From Hormiphora californensis (lineage: Eukaryota; Ctenophora; Tentaculata; Cydippida; Pleurobrachiidae), in NCBI GenBank assembly GCA_020137815.1, contig CM035352.1:5163159-5227158 (forward strand): a stretch of 64,000 nucleotides of DNA, given 5' to 3'. The translations under genes were made by a program, and so were the position numbers. Position 1 is the stretch's first letter; every line of letters begins with the position of its first letter. Below the pieces are notes generated by a model. That model searched no databases. It was not told the DNA's origin and worked only from the letters and a program-made list of their open reading frames with translations. Positions 46,159-59,371 of the stretch are shown here, in pieces.

Positions 46159-48363
46159 CTGAATGGGACCTGGGTAAAATAATAATGGGTTTACAATAGC
46201 TGCTCTGACTATCAATAAATGTCAAAACAACTGTCAATAAATGCCAAAAAAACAAGAAACAACACTTTTCTGTTGTGCTTTTGAATATACTAATCCCATG
46301 AAACCTAGTTTACAAATATTCAGAGGGATATAAAAAGACATGGGTTGCAGCTTGCTCGACCCTGTTTCACCGCGTCCCGCACGTCGAAACAAATGTAGAA
46401 GAGGGTTATAACAAGATATGGGTTGGTGCAGGACTTCAGAGAATCTTGCACACACGGGTGCAAGGGTCTGCGTGGAGGTCTCAACTCCGACATAGTTATT
46501 AGTCAACAACAACAACAATTTAATATGGCGCACAGAAGAAAAAGAAGAAGAAAGAAACAGATGGTGGCCATTGGCTCATATATATATATTCAGTGTGTCC
46601 CACTCGAAGTCAAACTTGTTGAGTAAGGGGGTGGAGTTATAGGGGGATGGTCAAACAAGGATCAACAATTGATGGAAAGCTCTGTGTGTGTGCATTGGGC
46701 TTGGTGTCAACTATTCTATTAGATTGAATTAGTTATGGCATCAGCTCATCCAGAGCTCGAGAGGGAACTAAAATAGTTTACACACTGTAACCCTGGGCCG
46801 AACGACTAGCTATAAAGCAATTACATCAAATCAAGATCTTCACAGAATGCTGCTATTGCCAATAGTATTGCTAATTTCTATGCTTCAACAATGAAATTCT
46901 CAAGAAACTAATAAGATAACAAATGGAGAGCTAATATAATTGCTCTAAAGGAGTCAAGAATTTCGCCAACGATATGGTGTGTATGTTTAGCAGAAAATAT
47001 GGCACACACTAGTTCTTGGTAGTAGCACTACTATAGACGCTAGTGCTGATGGGTACAGCTTTCTAATTGCATGCTCCTGTCAATATATTATATTCTCTAA
47101 AATATATTGCAGTACCAGCTGGGATAGAGCATGCTCTATAGTTGTGTCTGCTCTAACAAGACATTAGCTCACACGTCGGTGCGGTATATAATAGTTCCCA
47201 ATGATTTGATGCAAATGAGGGACAGAGCGCGAGATATAATTAAATACACTTCACATCTCATCACCGATCACCCAATATAGATTGTGCAGGGTAACCATGA
47301 GAGAATGCAAATACAATTTGGGAATGAAGCTGTATAGCTCATTGTGGAGATACAGTTGGGGTGAAGCCGACCCGCCCTCGATCTCACACGCTCAGAGAAG
47401 GGATCAGTTCTGATATTTACTAAATCTAGCTGGCCTGCAACTGGGGTTCTAAAACTACAAGCTATAGTGTTTGCGGAAATGTTTAAATAACACGTGTTTA
47501 CACGTGTTTACTGTTTCCTAACACACATGTATCACGATGAGAAGATGACTACACAACAGTATATTCCTAGTACCTTGTGCTAGCAACAACAAGGACAAAA
47601 GCAAACAAAGGTGTAAATGGAAAACAATGAGTAATAGCACTCTATTCGGTTTAAAGCGAGAGAGTGAGAAAGTACAATGTGCAAAGGAGGGTCTTTAACT
47701 TAAACTAAATGGTCTAAACTGAAGGAGTGGTGCGAAAAGGGACAGTTACACTCCAATCTGTCAGTCAGAGAAATTGGTTCAAGGGAGACTGGTATAATGA
47801 CACTTTGAAATTAAAGCAGCGAGGTACTGGTGTAATTTGAAGAAGTAACCGTCTGTGCATGAAAAGGCCCTAATGATGTGGAAACTGGAAGTTGAAGTTA
47901 CAGATCTCCTGATTATGTGGAGCAAGCAAAGTTACGGTATGACAGTATGATAATAGCTTCTGTTTTAATAATATCTCCTTCCGGCTTCAATCAAGGCGGC
48001 TAAAAAAGCATCTTGATTCAAGCACGGGGATATATAACTGCCATTTCCCAACAGTCTGCTAAAAAAAAGGGTGATTTCATTTTCAAGCGTCCTTTAAGGC
48101 CTTAAAGTTAAACTCAGCCTGCAACATTGTGAATGAGAGCAAGTAGAGAGAGTGCAATTGTTGACTATAGCAGCTGAGATAACGGGTGAGAGAGGTTTGG
48201 AGAGGGAGAGAGGACCATGTGTTATAGTAGGTTTGGTTGTGTGGGTGTGTTAACGAGATAATGGGTGAAGATCCTAGAGCTCTAAAAACATATTATATAC
48301 TTGTGGCTCTAGTATCGCTGGCCAAGCTAGTAGTTGCACTTTCCTACTCCTAGAATCTCTATT

Positions 48364-48656
48364 ATAATTTGGAGATGAACGTCGAAGTGGTGGCCGTTCG
48401 TTCAGCGGTATCTAAGCGACAGTGCTCCTTCATAAAACACTTCATATGACGAAAGCTGTAAAGCTGTTATTCACACTTTCTGAAGTTCCAGTGGAAGTTT
48501 CTTAATATTTCGAATGACTTTTAACAGGCCATTCCCCATAGTTACCAATTCAGTTGCCATGGCAACCGTTGAAAGGGGCAAAAAGAACCACCCGGCGAAG
48601 CCGGGTGGGTTATCAAAAAGCCCTTACTTGAGGCGCACCCAATGGGTGCGCTAGTG
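48364..48656 (+). repeat. SINE-like dispersed repeat, copy 2
   Basis: Same orientation and about 90 percent alike by eye to 4440-4748. It again ends in the CCCGGCGAAGCCGGG and GCGCACCCAATGGGTGCGC hairpins. Confidence 0.7.
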
Positions 48657-49084
48657 AACATAAACGTAGAAAGTGGTAAAGAAGTAAAGAAGTGATAAGG
48701 TAAAACCAAGCAACAACAGCCATCACTTCATACTTAGGTTTTTTTGAAATTTCTCATGGACATAGCTCCACCACCTGATAAGATAGATACTGAGCAGTGA
48801 GCGTATATTATGGATAATGGATATATTCTGCTGTGATATATCACATGTGTGATATAAGCCTGATTGGAATACCGTACAATAACCTAGGCAACGGGACGTG
48901 TTCCCCAATTATGCTAATATTATCTCCGAGATAATAATGGGAGTGATGCACCTGCTGCTGCGGGGGCGGCTGTGTCTGAAGAGGCTCTCGATCTGGAAAA
49001 CAAAGAATGGGCACGATAATGATCATTCGGGGAGAGAATTCGCCAGCTGGTGTCGGTACTAAGACGGAGGGAAACACAAGAAGA

Positions 49085-49098
49085 GAATGACAGGGAGA

Positions 49099-49164
<66 letters not shown>

Positions 49165-49177
49165 GAGGGGAGAGAGA

Positions 49178-49221
<44 letters not shown>

Positions 49222-49245
49222 GAGAGAGAGGGGGAGAGAGAAGGG
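49085..49245. repeat. (GA)n tract
   Basis: About 160 bp of GA with AAGGGAGGGG interruptions. Together with 49347-49480 it forms an inverted purine/pyrimidine pair. Confidence 0.95.
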
Positions 49246-49342
49246 AGAAATGAGGGAGAACTCTGGGTTATACAAAGACAAAAGAATAGTGGATCGCACA
49301 GCTTTTCTCATACGACCCTTATTCACTCGTCTTATACTCCTC

Positions 49343-49480
<138 letters not shown>

Positions 49481-50398
49481 TGATTCCCGTGTGTCATATG
49501 CTGTACAGGAATGATATTGCATGCTCCCAATCACACCTTCCTACCGCACCACGCGAGAGGAGGGTCCCCCTCCCAGAAAGGAGGAGGAGTGTATTTTCAG
49601 TGATCACAGCTCAGAATACTGCTGGGGAGGCACTGCGGTTTATATCACCATCATATGATAGCGTAAGATTGAGGGGGTGACAGTAGACTGAACTCTTGAT
49701 CATATGTAGTAGCTTTTAGATTGAATGAAGGTGTACTATAGAAATGTGTTCTACTGTATACTACCGAAAAAAAGTCATCACAAAGCAGTTGCAGTTGGTA
49801 ATGGTACTGCAAGAGCTTTCTGATGACTAGCATATATCACATGTATATGTGACTATAGTACTACTTAGATAATGAATATGAATGATATCACTGAAACTGA
49901 TGGTGTTGCACATGGCCACATATGACCCCTGTCATGACACTACTTTAGTGTGAGAGAGAGGGGAAAGTATCAAACTTTGTAAGGATCAACACTTAGAGAC
50001 GTCGTGGAGAAAGCCTAGCTCTTCACAGATCACTGATCCACGATAGTCAAAATTGTAGTAAAATAGAAAACCTGCAGAATAACCAGATGGCCGTAGAAAG
50101 CTCTGTCAGGCCAATGAGAAAGCTAGGCTAAAACAAAATGAAATTTACAGTTCATTGTGCACACATTCTCAGTTTCAGTAAATCAAACAATGGCATGTCA
50201 CGAAAGAAAGGTTGTAGGCGTAGCCTATTCTTCTATCATGTCTATATGCTATATCGATCCGATAGAATAGAACTATTGTATTTCTTTAACATTCCTCAAT
50301 CCCTGGCCCTTTTTTTCCACAGCTGGTTCCATTCGGAGAAAAAAGCGTTTATATAATCACAGTAAGCGGCACGGACAATGATAAGGGATGTCTAATGC

Positions 50399-51394
50399 GG
50401 TAGTATGGTAGTTAAGGTCGTGTGCACTTTTTGGCGCCACCTTGGCGCCACGCTGCGATATTTTAGCGCCAAAATTTGGCGACTGCGCAGTGCGCAGTCG
50501 CCAAATTTTTTCAAATGCCTAATTTAATTCAAAATTTCACTTGGTATCGGGTTAAATGAGCTCCTACGATCATTCTAAAACGTTTTATCACAAAGTTTTG
50601 GCTCTACCATGGCCCAATTACGTTGGCACGAGCTATGCCCATATATGGGCATATTCATTTCAAAAAGTCTGTTTTAGGGCGTGATTTCGAACAAAACACA
50701 CATATAAATCGTCTCGTGACAACTTATACAACTGTTACTTTCAGTTTGAGTCTTCAGATATCCACTTTATGAACAAAAATAAAAAATTTTCTCCCTTTTT
50801 TTCTTGCTAATTTTACCAACTTGCAGAATCGTGGGGACGAATTTTAATTTTTTTTTAGTTTTTTCTTGGTGGAAAGCAAATTTCGGTTGTAATCGACTAA
50901 TTTTGGCCTGCGGAACACGATCCCGTTCATGAAAAAGCTCTCAAAATTTAAGAACATGTCCAAAATGAACATTTTTTGTCAAAAATGAACATTTTTTGTC
51001 AAAAATGAACATTTTTAGGTCAAAAATGAACTTTAGCATCATTTAATGATGCATATCAATTCTTGTCAGTTTCGAGGTGCTGAACACGATCCTGAACATA
51101 AAAAGTTGATATCAAGAACATGTCAAAAACTGGTGAAAACCACACATATTTCCCTGTTTTTACCATTTTTCGGTTAAAAACTACACTTTTTAAATCGCGA
51201 TGCCAACGTAACTGACAAACACTATCCCGATTCTGTTTTGCTGATGTGATAGAGAATTGTCCATAGTTTCAAATTAGCTAGATACTGAATGGCCTAGTCG
51301 AAAAAAATTTGAAATAGCACACCCTACTGCGCACTGCCGCCAATATCGCCATGTGGCGCCAAAAAGTGCGCACGACCTTAACTACCATACTACC
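50399..51394. mobile_element. hAT-like non-autonomous element with 8-bp target duplication
   Basis: Inverted ends of about 42 bp begin GGTAGTATGGTAGTTAAGGT and continue to TTTTTGGCGCCAC. The element is flanked by TCTAATGC at 50391-50398 and again at 51395-51402. An 8-bp duplication is characteristic of hAT (and P) superfamily insertions. The 996-bp interior contains the module also found alone at 20251-21220, so one element carries another. No transposase. Confidence 0.88.
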
Positions 51395-52001
51395 TCTAAT
51401 GCTCGGCGATACAATAATACATCATAGTAGTATCGACACTGAGATTTGATATTGGGAATGAGGTAACTATAGATCCCGTAGTTTCAATCATTTAACTTCT
51501 CTCTCAGCCACTGACTGGTCCAATATAAACTTTTAAAAGAGAGTATAGTAGTTAAAGAGTATAATAAATTTGCCTAGCCGTGGTTTGATTAATCTGGCAA
51601 CGGGGCACTGAAAAAGAAGTGACTTCCCTTTAAAGACGTATAACCATTTTAAAGTAAAGTTACGCTATGCTCTCTTTCCACTAATTTAAATCTATCATTT
51701 TCACTACTTGATTTGCCAAGTGAATTCATTAGATCACGATAGAGTCATGATAGGGGAGATGGAGAGTGAGTGAGAGAGAGAAAAAGACTCACATAATTCA
51801 GCCTATAACGATGGTTAGTCTGTAAAAGGAGAATTTCAATTACCAGCTGTATCCATAAAGAAGCGAGAAAGGGTCAGAGACGTGCGATGCCCGACAGCTC
51901 CCGCTCCTAGGTAGAAGAGACTCTGCGTAGGGGCGGGACAGCAGCTGCTTGATATTTTACTAAACAATTTTTTAGTCCCTAAGCATATCAGCAAGTCAAA
52001 T

Positions 52002-52670
52002 TTAAAGTAAGGGTGGCACGCCGTGTTTTCTCACAAAACTTAGTGGATGAACGGGGAGTACCACCAGGACCATTGGTACGGTATCGAAAATTTCCAATTC
52101 TGTCTCGTTCATTAGTTATGACGTAATATGTTCATTATTTGAGCTTTCATAAAATTGCTTTTCAGAAAAATCCATGCATTGTGGATTGAAATGGATGCTT
52201 GCATCGTGTTCAGCGTCAAAAAATAGCCGGGGTACCAAATTTTGGTGTCTCTACCTTGTCTGTGACGCGAGATATCGACAATTATCAAAAACGACCAAAG
52301 TGAGAGAAAGAGAGTTTGTTACAGTTGGGTGGCGCGCACAAACAACTAGCACCCAAAGATAACAAACTCTCTCTCACCCATTTTGGCTGTTTTTTATATT
52401 TGTCAATATCTCGCGTCACAGACAAGGTAGAAACACCAAAATTTGGTACCCCGGCTATTTTTTGACGCTGAACACGATGCAACCATCCATTTCAATCCAC
52501 GATGCACGGATTTTTCTGAAAAGCAATTTTATAAAAGTTGAAATAATGAACATATTACGTCATAACTAATGAACGAGACAGAATTGGAAATTTTCGATAC
52601 CGTACCAATGGTCCTGGTGGTACTCCCCGTTCATCCACTAAGTTTTGTGAGAAAACACTCTTACTTTAAG
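52002..52670. mobile_element. 670-bp foldback element
   Basis: The left arm from about 52003 (TAAAGTAAGGGTG, then TGTTTTCTCACAAAACTTAG) is repeated inverted to 52670. The axis is near 52336, with a short loop around GGTGGCGCGCACAAACAA. The arms differ by scattered substitutions and small indels. Confidence 0.82.
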
Positions 52671-52708
52671 ATTCCTGACCCAATTTCCCAAACCCCACCC
52701 TACTAATA

Positions 52709-52874
52709 CAGTCGGACCCCGATTTAGTGGCATCCTCGGGGGAAAAATCCTGCCACTAAATCGAGGTGCCATTAAATCGGGGTCAAATAATGTTAATTTC
52801 CTATATCGGGGGAAAAATCCTGCCACTAAATCGGGGTGCCACTAAATCGGGGTGCCACTATATCGGGGTCCTAC
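52709..52874. mobile_element. Pogo/Tigger-like MITE, second copy
   Basis: Begins CAGTCGGACCCCGATTTAGT after TA and carries the same internal CCACTAAATCGGGGTG repeats as 20429-20586. The right end (GGGGTCCTACTAAC) is diverged. Confidence 0.75.
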
Positions 52875-52983
52875 TAACAGGTACCTTCAGGAAGGGTGAG
52901 GCCAGTATTTTACTAGCACCTGAGAGCTAGGCTCAAACCCCATTAGTGATCATGTCGGCCATGTTTCATTGAAACTGTTTCAA

Positions 52984-53040
52984 TTTGTTGAGTAAGGGGG
53001 ACTTGAGTGAAACTCCCACTCTTCCCCCTTACTCAACAAG
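52984..53040. repeat. 57-nt hairpin with TTGTTGAGTAAGGGGG arms
   Basis: TTGTTGAGTAAGGGGG and its exact inverse CCCCCTTACTCAACAA lie about 24 bp apart. The single arm also occurs near 31750, 41794 and 46616. Confidence 0.75.
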
Positions 53041-53615
53041 TTTCAATATATTCTGTTAAGTGCCATATGCCAGGCCAATGCTCTGTCAGAATATATTGCG
53101 ATTAACCCGAAGTTCTTTCTGACAATATTCACTCTCTCTCAGCATGGTGAGTGGGTAGTACTGGGTGAGTGGGTAGTACTGGGTTGACCTGGTAGAGACT
53201 CTACTCAGTCTACCCAGTACCCAGTACCCACTCGCCAGTTCACCACTGAGGGACTTAGAGACTCTTATACTCCTCACACTCTTGCATATATTGAGTGAGA
53301 GTCTGCACTGTTATGTAGAGTCGTAGACTCCTCAAATGGAATTGAAACTTGTATGTGTATAACAACCATGTGTCATTTCTGATTTCTTTCATTCTCTAAC
53401 TGAGCACACGAGAGTTGGCCATTACGGTGCCTAACATACACACACCTAGCATGAAATATAACGCAGTCTTAAGAGAAAAATCTGGGTTGAGAAAAATCAG
53501 AAAAGAAATAAACGTGGATAGCAGATCTACACAACGATATAGTGATACTAAAACAATAAAACAAACACAAATAGCATAGGTCAATCAAGCTTGCTTGTCT
53601 TCTTACGGTATTTCA

Positions 53616-56600
53616 TCAAAATAGTTTGTTGAATACCGTTTTTACTACTACAATCAGTCTTGTGATGACTTTCCTTACAGTATTGTCATATATAATAGGA
53701 TTGATTACCGAGTTAATTGGTAGGAACACAACAGAGAGAAGCCCATACCACTCTGAAACGTCGACAAGCTCACTGGCGTGGAGGGCAGATATGACAATAA
53801 AGGGCGACCAGCACACGAAGTCAGACCCGATGATAAGCGCTATCTTTCTCTGTAGAACCTGTCGTCTTCTCCGGAGTCTACCAGCCAAGTTCAAGTTTTC
53901 ACCCTGCATCAAATTCCGTGTGGTTTCCCTGGTGACTGCATAGATGTTGATGTAGCTGATGGTGATGATAGGGAAACAGAGCAGGTTCAGTGCCAGGAGA
54001 GCCCACACGTACTCCTTTTGGGGGTCACCACGTTTTACCAGATACTTAAACAAACACACCCCGTCGTTTCCATAGAAATGGGTCCTCCGGGTGGCGACAG
54101 GGTCTGTGAACATGTCTCCTATTAGCATTCTGAATGGTATTCCAACTCAAACCGTGATGGGTCTTCCCGTAGTGAGCCCGGAATCGTCATGACAGCCGTG
54201 TGTTTGTCTGTAGATCCCACAAACAAGGTTATCTACTTCCTTGGTCAAATACCAATCCGTTGACAAAAAAGTCTTCCAATGCTGGGAGAAGTGGCAGAAT
54301 TGCCACTAAACCAATGACCATGAAGACTCCCAGGAACATACCAATTCCTATCCAGATTTTCCTCCTTGTCAGTGGTGGTTCGACATGTAGTCCCTGTCCG
54401 ATCGAAATGCTCCTGACTACACCCTACAATAGTGATCGCCAGGAAGGTACAATTTGACCCAACTGTACTGATAACCCCGAGAATGGCACAGGGTTTCCCG
54501 CTCAACCAATACAACCTTGTACTGCAGAACGATGTCTCGCTGTCAGTGTACAGAATACTATCAAAAACTGCCAGCACAACCAGGTACAGTCCCACCAGAA
54601 AGTCCCCCGTTGTAATCAATAGGATGAGACCCTGGTTGAGGAAGGCTGACAAGGTCCGAGATGCTTTTGCGGTACTGTTTCCATGCCAACCTGCACAACA
54701 CCATGAAGTTGAGGGAGACTCCGAGGAGACCGATAACCCAGGAAGCGGCCGTTATGAGACCAGATCCAAGGAGTCTCTTACCCTCAGAGCAGAGATCACT
54801 GCACTCATCTTCTGCATCCTTACAATCAATAACCCCATTACACACCCTGTCCAGGGATATGAACTGGTTCGTTCCAGGACATTGGTAGTTGTTCTTGCAG
54901 GGAATCTCATCGCTTCCATCTCCACAGTCATCCACCACGTTGCATACCTTCTGGTACTCGACACACCTGTCGTTGTCACAGGGGAAGATGTCGTTATGGT
55001 AACCGGTGAGAGAGGGTAGGAGGAATGTCAGGAAGGTGTTGTTCGCCTGGGTGAACACCCTCTCCGGGTACTGGCCATGTGCAGCTTGAGTACAGGATAG
55101 GACGAGTTCATGGGGCAGGGTATTCCGGGGCATTTCCCCATACAACTTGCCGCAATATACTCCTCTCCGTAGAGAAATGAACACACCTGTCCTGTCTGTC
55201 GTCGTCGTTATCACTGTCGTACTCCTTGTTTTTACCAAGAGTGGATATTCCTGGGAGAATCTGTAGTTCGGATTGCCTACACTCTGCCGGATATCCCATC
55301 TGTAGGCGCAGTTGCCTCCAACCCGGGTAGGCATACCGGGCTTATCATTGTGTCCGGTGCCTGCCTTATCATCCTCTCGCTCACTGTACCTTGCCCACGT
55401 GCCGCTGCACACACTTTACCCTCACTCTCACAGGAAGTCCCTGCCGTCACACAGGTCAGACAACCTCTCAAACCGGCTGTTACACCGGTACATGCCCTCG
55501 CAGGGCCGACCTGCCACTGCAAAGTACTCATGGCCGTTGTTTAGGAGGCACCGAGGCCAAGATCCAACCTGATCCTCATCCCTCCCTGACACACAGTCCT
55601 GGTCTCCATCCCCCAGCCAGGATATCGGGATCCCCATGGCTCTATCGTGGAGATACCTCCTCCAACAAGTCTCCTCAGTCATCTCCTGGCAGATTGGGTG
55701 ACGTTCATCCGCACCGTCACCACAATCACTGACACCGTCACAAAGCTTGTGTTTGTGAACGCGACACCCGACACCCGTGTCAAGTTTCACACAGCGGGTG
55801 TCGAATTTATCATCACAGAGGGACACGATGCCCCTGCAAATCAGCCGAACTGAAACTGTGGAGGGATACCCAGTTGATGGTGCAGCTAAGTCCCTGGAGA
55901 GCCGGATCTGAGCAGTTCGTTTGGTCCATGTAGTCGACACAGTAGGGATCATATACAGTTGTGTACCCCTGAGTTTTCTCGAACGCACTGCATCTCGTGT
56001 AGTTCCAAAGAGGCGTAGGTTTGGGCACATTGTCAAATTGTCTGAGTCGTAGACACGTGAACTCTGCGTTTTTTGGATCTTCGCACCCCTCCTCGTCTTT
56101 CCAGTCCCAACAGTCAGGGAAAACCATCACAGATTTGGTCCGTTTTCACCAGGCCCGGGGTGGTAAACCCAAATCCTACTTCACAGGAAATTCCGTACTT
56201 GAAGCCGTTACACTCGTGTTCGTTGTCAACTCCGTTAAATTGGTTCATCTCTGGTGACCAGTAAATGATGCCATTACATGAAATGTTGTTGACAATCTTG
56301 CCGTAAAATGGGACACTTGTTGGGTTAATTTGAACACTCTCACAATATCTCTCAAATATAGGCGAGTGTGCTTTGTACATCTTGGGCAACAGTTGTATCA
56401 ACATGCATGCGATTTCTGAGAAAACTGCCGTTCCAATGGCACGATTTCGATTCATTGTCAGTTAGCGTGGCAAAACCACAAAATGGTGCAAATTCAGATA
56501 CATTGGACATGGTGGTTGTTGTTGTTGGTATAGGTATGTGACCACAGACTTGGTAGTAGAAGGGGTCGTTAGAGCATTTTCTTGAGAACTTTGTAGTTTC

Positions 56601-58901
56601 ATATTCACCGACAGCGTTCCAAACTCCTGAAAAATGTGGAACTAGTATACACGGGTACCTGGACGTATGGTTACGCGTAATAGTATTACCCTCTCCTACT
56701 ATGTATTGGTGACCCACTTCTCTGGCCACTACAACTCTGGCTACTACAACTCTGGCTACTACAATTCTGGCTAGTAGCCACAGTTGTATACAACTCTGGC
56801 TACTAGAGGTGCACCTCTATCTACCAAATGACCCCGCCTATATATGAAATAGAACTCCGTATTACCGACTCATTAGGTGATAGGTAGTTAGGTACACGCA
56901 TTAACACACACGAGTTAGGTTCGCTGGATATAGTACTGATAAGTTGAGAATATGTACCATGCTGCGAGACCAACCCCAGGAACCGAACCATTCTCCCCAC
57001 AACACCAGCCTCCAAACCTATCTCCACCCGTCTCCACTCCTAACAGCAACCTCCACACCTAACACCAAGAGATCTGAAACAGCGGAAAGATCGATATCCT
57101 CTGACCACTAAGATAGTAAACGTTGACACTCGCAAGAAACAGAGACCCAGATCGATCTCATCAGCCGTAAACCTGACACGGTTTCGTATGGGTACATGTA
57201 TTGTGTACTACACAAGTTACAAAGTCAGGCGCCCTGGCAATCTCGATAATCTTAGACCACCGTTCGATGTATGGCCAGTTGCCCGGAATGAGTTATCGAC
57301 TGGGGTCCCTCACTGCTGCCCCCGTTGACAGGTTTATGAACGTGAGGGCACACCCATCCAATACTACCACCACTTCACAGTTCAATGACTCAACTACTCC
57401 ATTTTCCTGTACTTCCACTCCTTCTTCGCCGACAGGAAGTAGATCCACGTGGAACAGTGAGCAGCCTCTCTTCCCGTATCCTTCACCAGCTTCCTCGGCC
57501 CCTACCTTTGAACCCTTGCCTGGAAGCTGCTTTAGTCAAGCTGTCCACTACCTGACCTCGAGCCCCAACCTCAACAGCCATGTTGAAACACTTCCAACCA
57601 TTAACTTCACACTCAAGGTCGGTATACCGATCAAACTGGAGAGTAAGCTGAAAGCTCCCACCAGATCATCGTCTTTACCTCTCGCGAGAATACAATAAGA
57701 TCAGTTCTGGTTTGGTCTCAGGATGAAGCCAACCATTCTCTACCCCATATCGAAAAGGCTTATCCAACTGAACACCTGAATTCCATCGGGACCACATCAC
57801 CTCTCCAGGCCAACCACATCCCATGAATCTCCAACTACATGGTCTGTACAGTTCTCTCTTGGTCTAACCTCTTACGCGTACGATCGATCGAGATCACAGC
57901 ACCTCTCTTCTCGCTTTCCAACACCTTCTCCCAAGCCTACGTCCCTGACGGCGATATGATAACATGTGCAATACGGCGTTATACATATTTCTTCTATTAT
58001 AGGCAGGACTTGGTAGTAGCCAGAGATACACCCCCAGTAGCCAGAGTTGTATACAACTGTGGCTACTAGCCAGAGTTGTAGTAGCCAGAGTTGTAGTGGC
58101 CAGAGAAGTGGGTAATCCTATGTATTACTAATAGTAGGAGCGGGTAAATTGCCACGTGGTCACACGCCATGTCCGATTTGTGCATGCTCGTTATAGCTCT
58201 TTCATTTTGTGACATATCAACAATTCGACAGATCTTATCGAGATCTACAAAAAAACCTGAATATCATTTTGATTCGATGCTAAATGAAGGAGTTTTGGTA
58301 ACCTAAAATTCAGCCAGGGTGGCGTGGGACTTTTGCACGTGCTGACTGCTGATCTAACCGTGCCGGTAAGCGGACTCTAGTGCTAAAATCACGAAAAGCG
58401 AACTCGAGATTTCGGCCGTTAGGCCGGAAACGAGAGTTTGCTGTAACTCCATACTCATTTAGAAGTGTTAGGGCCGTTAATTAGGTTCGAGTTTAGGGGT
58501 TAGTGTAAAGGTTAGGGTTAGATATAGAGTCCTCCTTGGGTTTAGACTTTAGATATAGAGTCCGTTAGCACTAGAGTTCGCCTACCAACCGTTCCTACTA
58601 TAACCCTTTCCTAATTCAGTACACATATTGACATCTAAAGTGCGTTGACTGACCTGAGATTCCTGTCAGGCAAGGGACAGGTGGCTACCAAGCCTGGATG
58701 CCGCTAAATCTAGGCTGTCCCAGAGCTAGCTAGGGACAGTACACATATTGACATCTAGAAACGCACCTGGATTATTATTGTTGACAAAGTAGACCTCATC
58801 CGAGTTGGTACATTTATACACCACCCGTTTTGTACCAGGAAGCGCACACCTCAACTTCAGGAACCGATGCGGGGTGATGACAAGGGTACAGTTGCTTATT
58901 C
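53616..58901 (-). pseudogene. LDLa-repeat GPCR (GRL101/RXFP-like), frame-broken
   Basis: An extracellular exon at 58767-58901 splices in phase to a long exon beginning at 56626. The latter encodes a Cys-rich ectodomain, LDL-receptor class A modules (CRVHKHKLCDGVSDCGDGAD; CVEYQKVCNVVDDCGDGSDE; SLDRVCNGVIDCKDAEDEC), then a 7TM region. TM1 is SWVIGLLGVSLNFMVLCRLA, TM6 has SDFVCWSPFIVISAL as in LGR-type receptors, and TM7 has INSVINPIIY. No leucine-rich repeats were found. LDLa plus LGR-type 7TM is the architecture of relaxin receptors and snail GRL101. At least five frame changes occur between 56400 and 54240, each with the pattern resuming in another frame. Pseudogene or assembly indels. The 5' end is not found; the intron holds a foldback element. 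Confidence 0.75.
56687..58146. mobile_element. 1.46-kb foldback element in the LDLa-GPCR intron
   Basis: The outer ends TACCCTCTCCTACTAT and, inverted, ATAGTAGGAGCGGGTAA are followed on both sides by GTGACCCACTTCTCTGGCC-like sequence and several copies of GGCTACTACAACTCT. The inverted match extends about 200 bp inward. A 165-residue frame at 57201-57698 lies in the loop and has no recognisable domain. Confidence 0.75.
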
Positions 58902-58949
58902 CTGCGTGTGGAAGATTAGCTTTCATGAGAAGTGAGAACATAATGAACA

Positions 58950-59371
58950 TTGAACACTGACCAGTCTAGCAGTTTTCATTTGTCGGGGGAATGTGGTTTT
59001 TGGCACGGTAGACTGATAACCATATCAAAACTACATCATTGAGACGTTTAGTAAAAAATTGCTAAAAACTTATTTACTTGAAAAATGGTAACACAATTGA
59101 TTTGATTTGACAAGATTACAAGAGCGGTTGTCATGGGCGTGAGCTTACCTTGTTAAACAAGGTAAGTTCACGCCAAAACAAAACAAGTTGTTTCAAACTT
59201 TTCAACACTACTTTAAACAAATTAATTTGAGTTTGCCGTCAATCGATCCGATAACTGTGTTAGCATCTATTCTCTAATCTTTTAGATCTCTGTTAGGCCT
59301 ACTTTAACTTAACTTACGAGTGATATCAGTGAAGAGTTTGTTGTTGGCCGGCGTGCAACGGGTGTTTTAGG
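58950..59371. other. Upstream region of the LINE, with a 39-bp hairpin
   Basis: Probably the 5' UTR of the downstream retrotransposon. The hairpin GGCGTGAGCTTACCTTGTT with its inverse (59136-59174) is the main feature. The true left end of the element cannot be fixed without a second copy. Confidence 0.45.

Noticed and set aside
53150-53235. GAGTGGGTAGTACTGGGT inverted repeats as an element
   Set aside because: A small local hairpin of about 85 bp with no second copy found. Noted but not enough for a feature.
53396-53584. 62-residue hydrophobic minus-strand frame downstream of the LDLa GPCR
   Set aside because: Lies after the receptor's stop codon, with no splice acceptor linking it and no recognisable motif.
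57201-57698. 165-residue plus-strand frame within the foldback loop
   Set aside because: Thr/Ser/Pro-rich with no domain or splice evidence. It might be a remnant of a mobile-element protein but cannot be supported.
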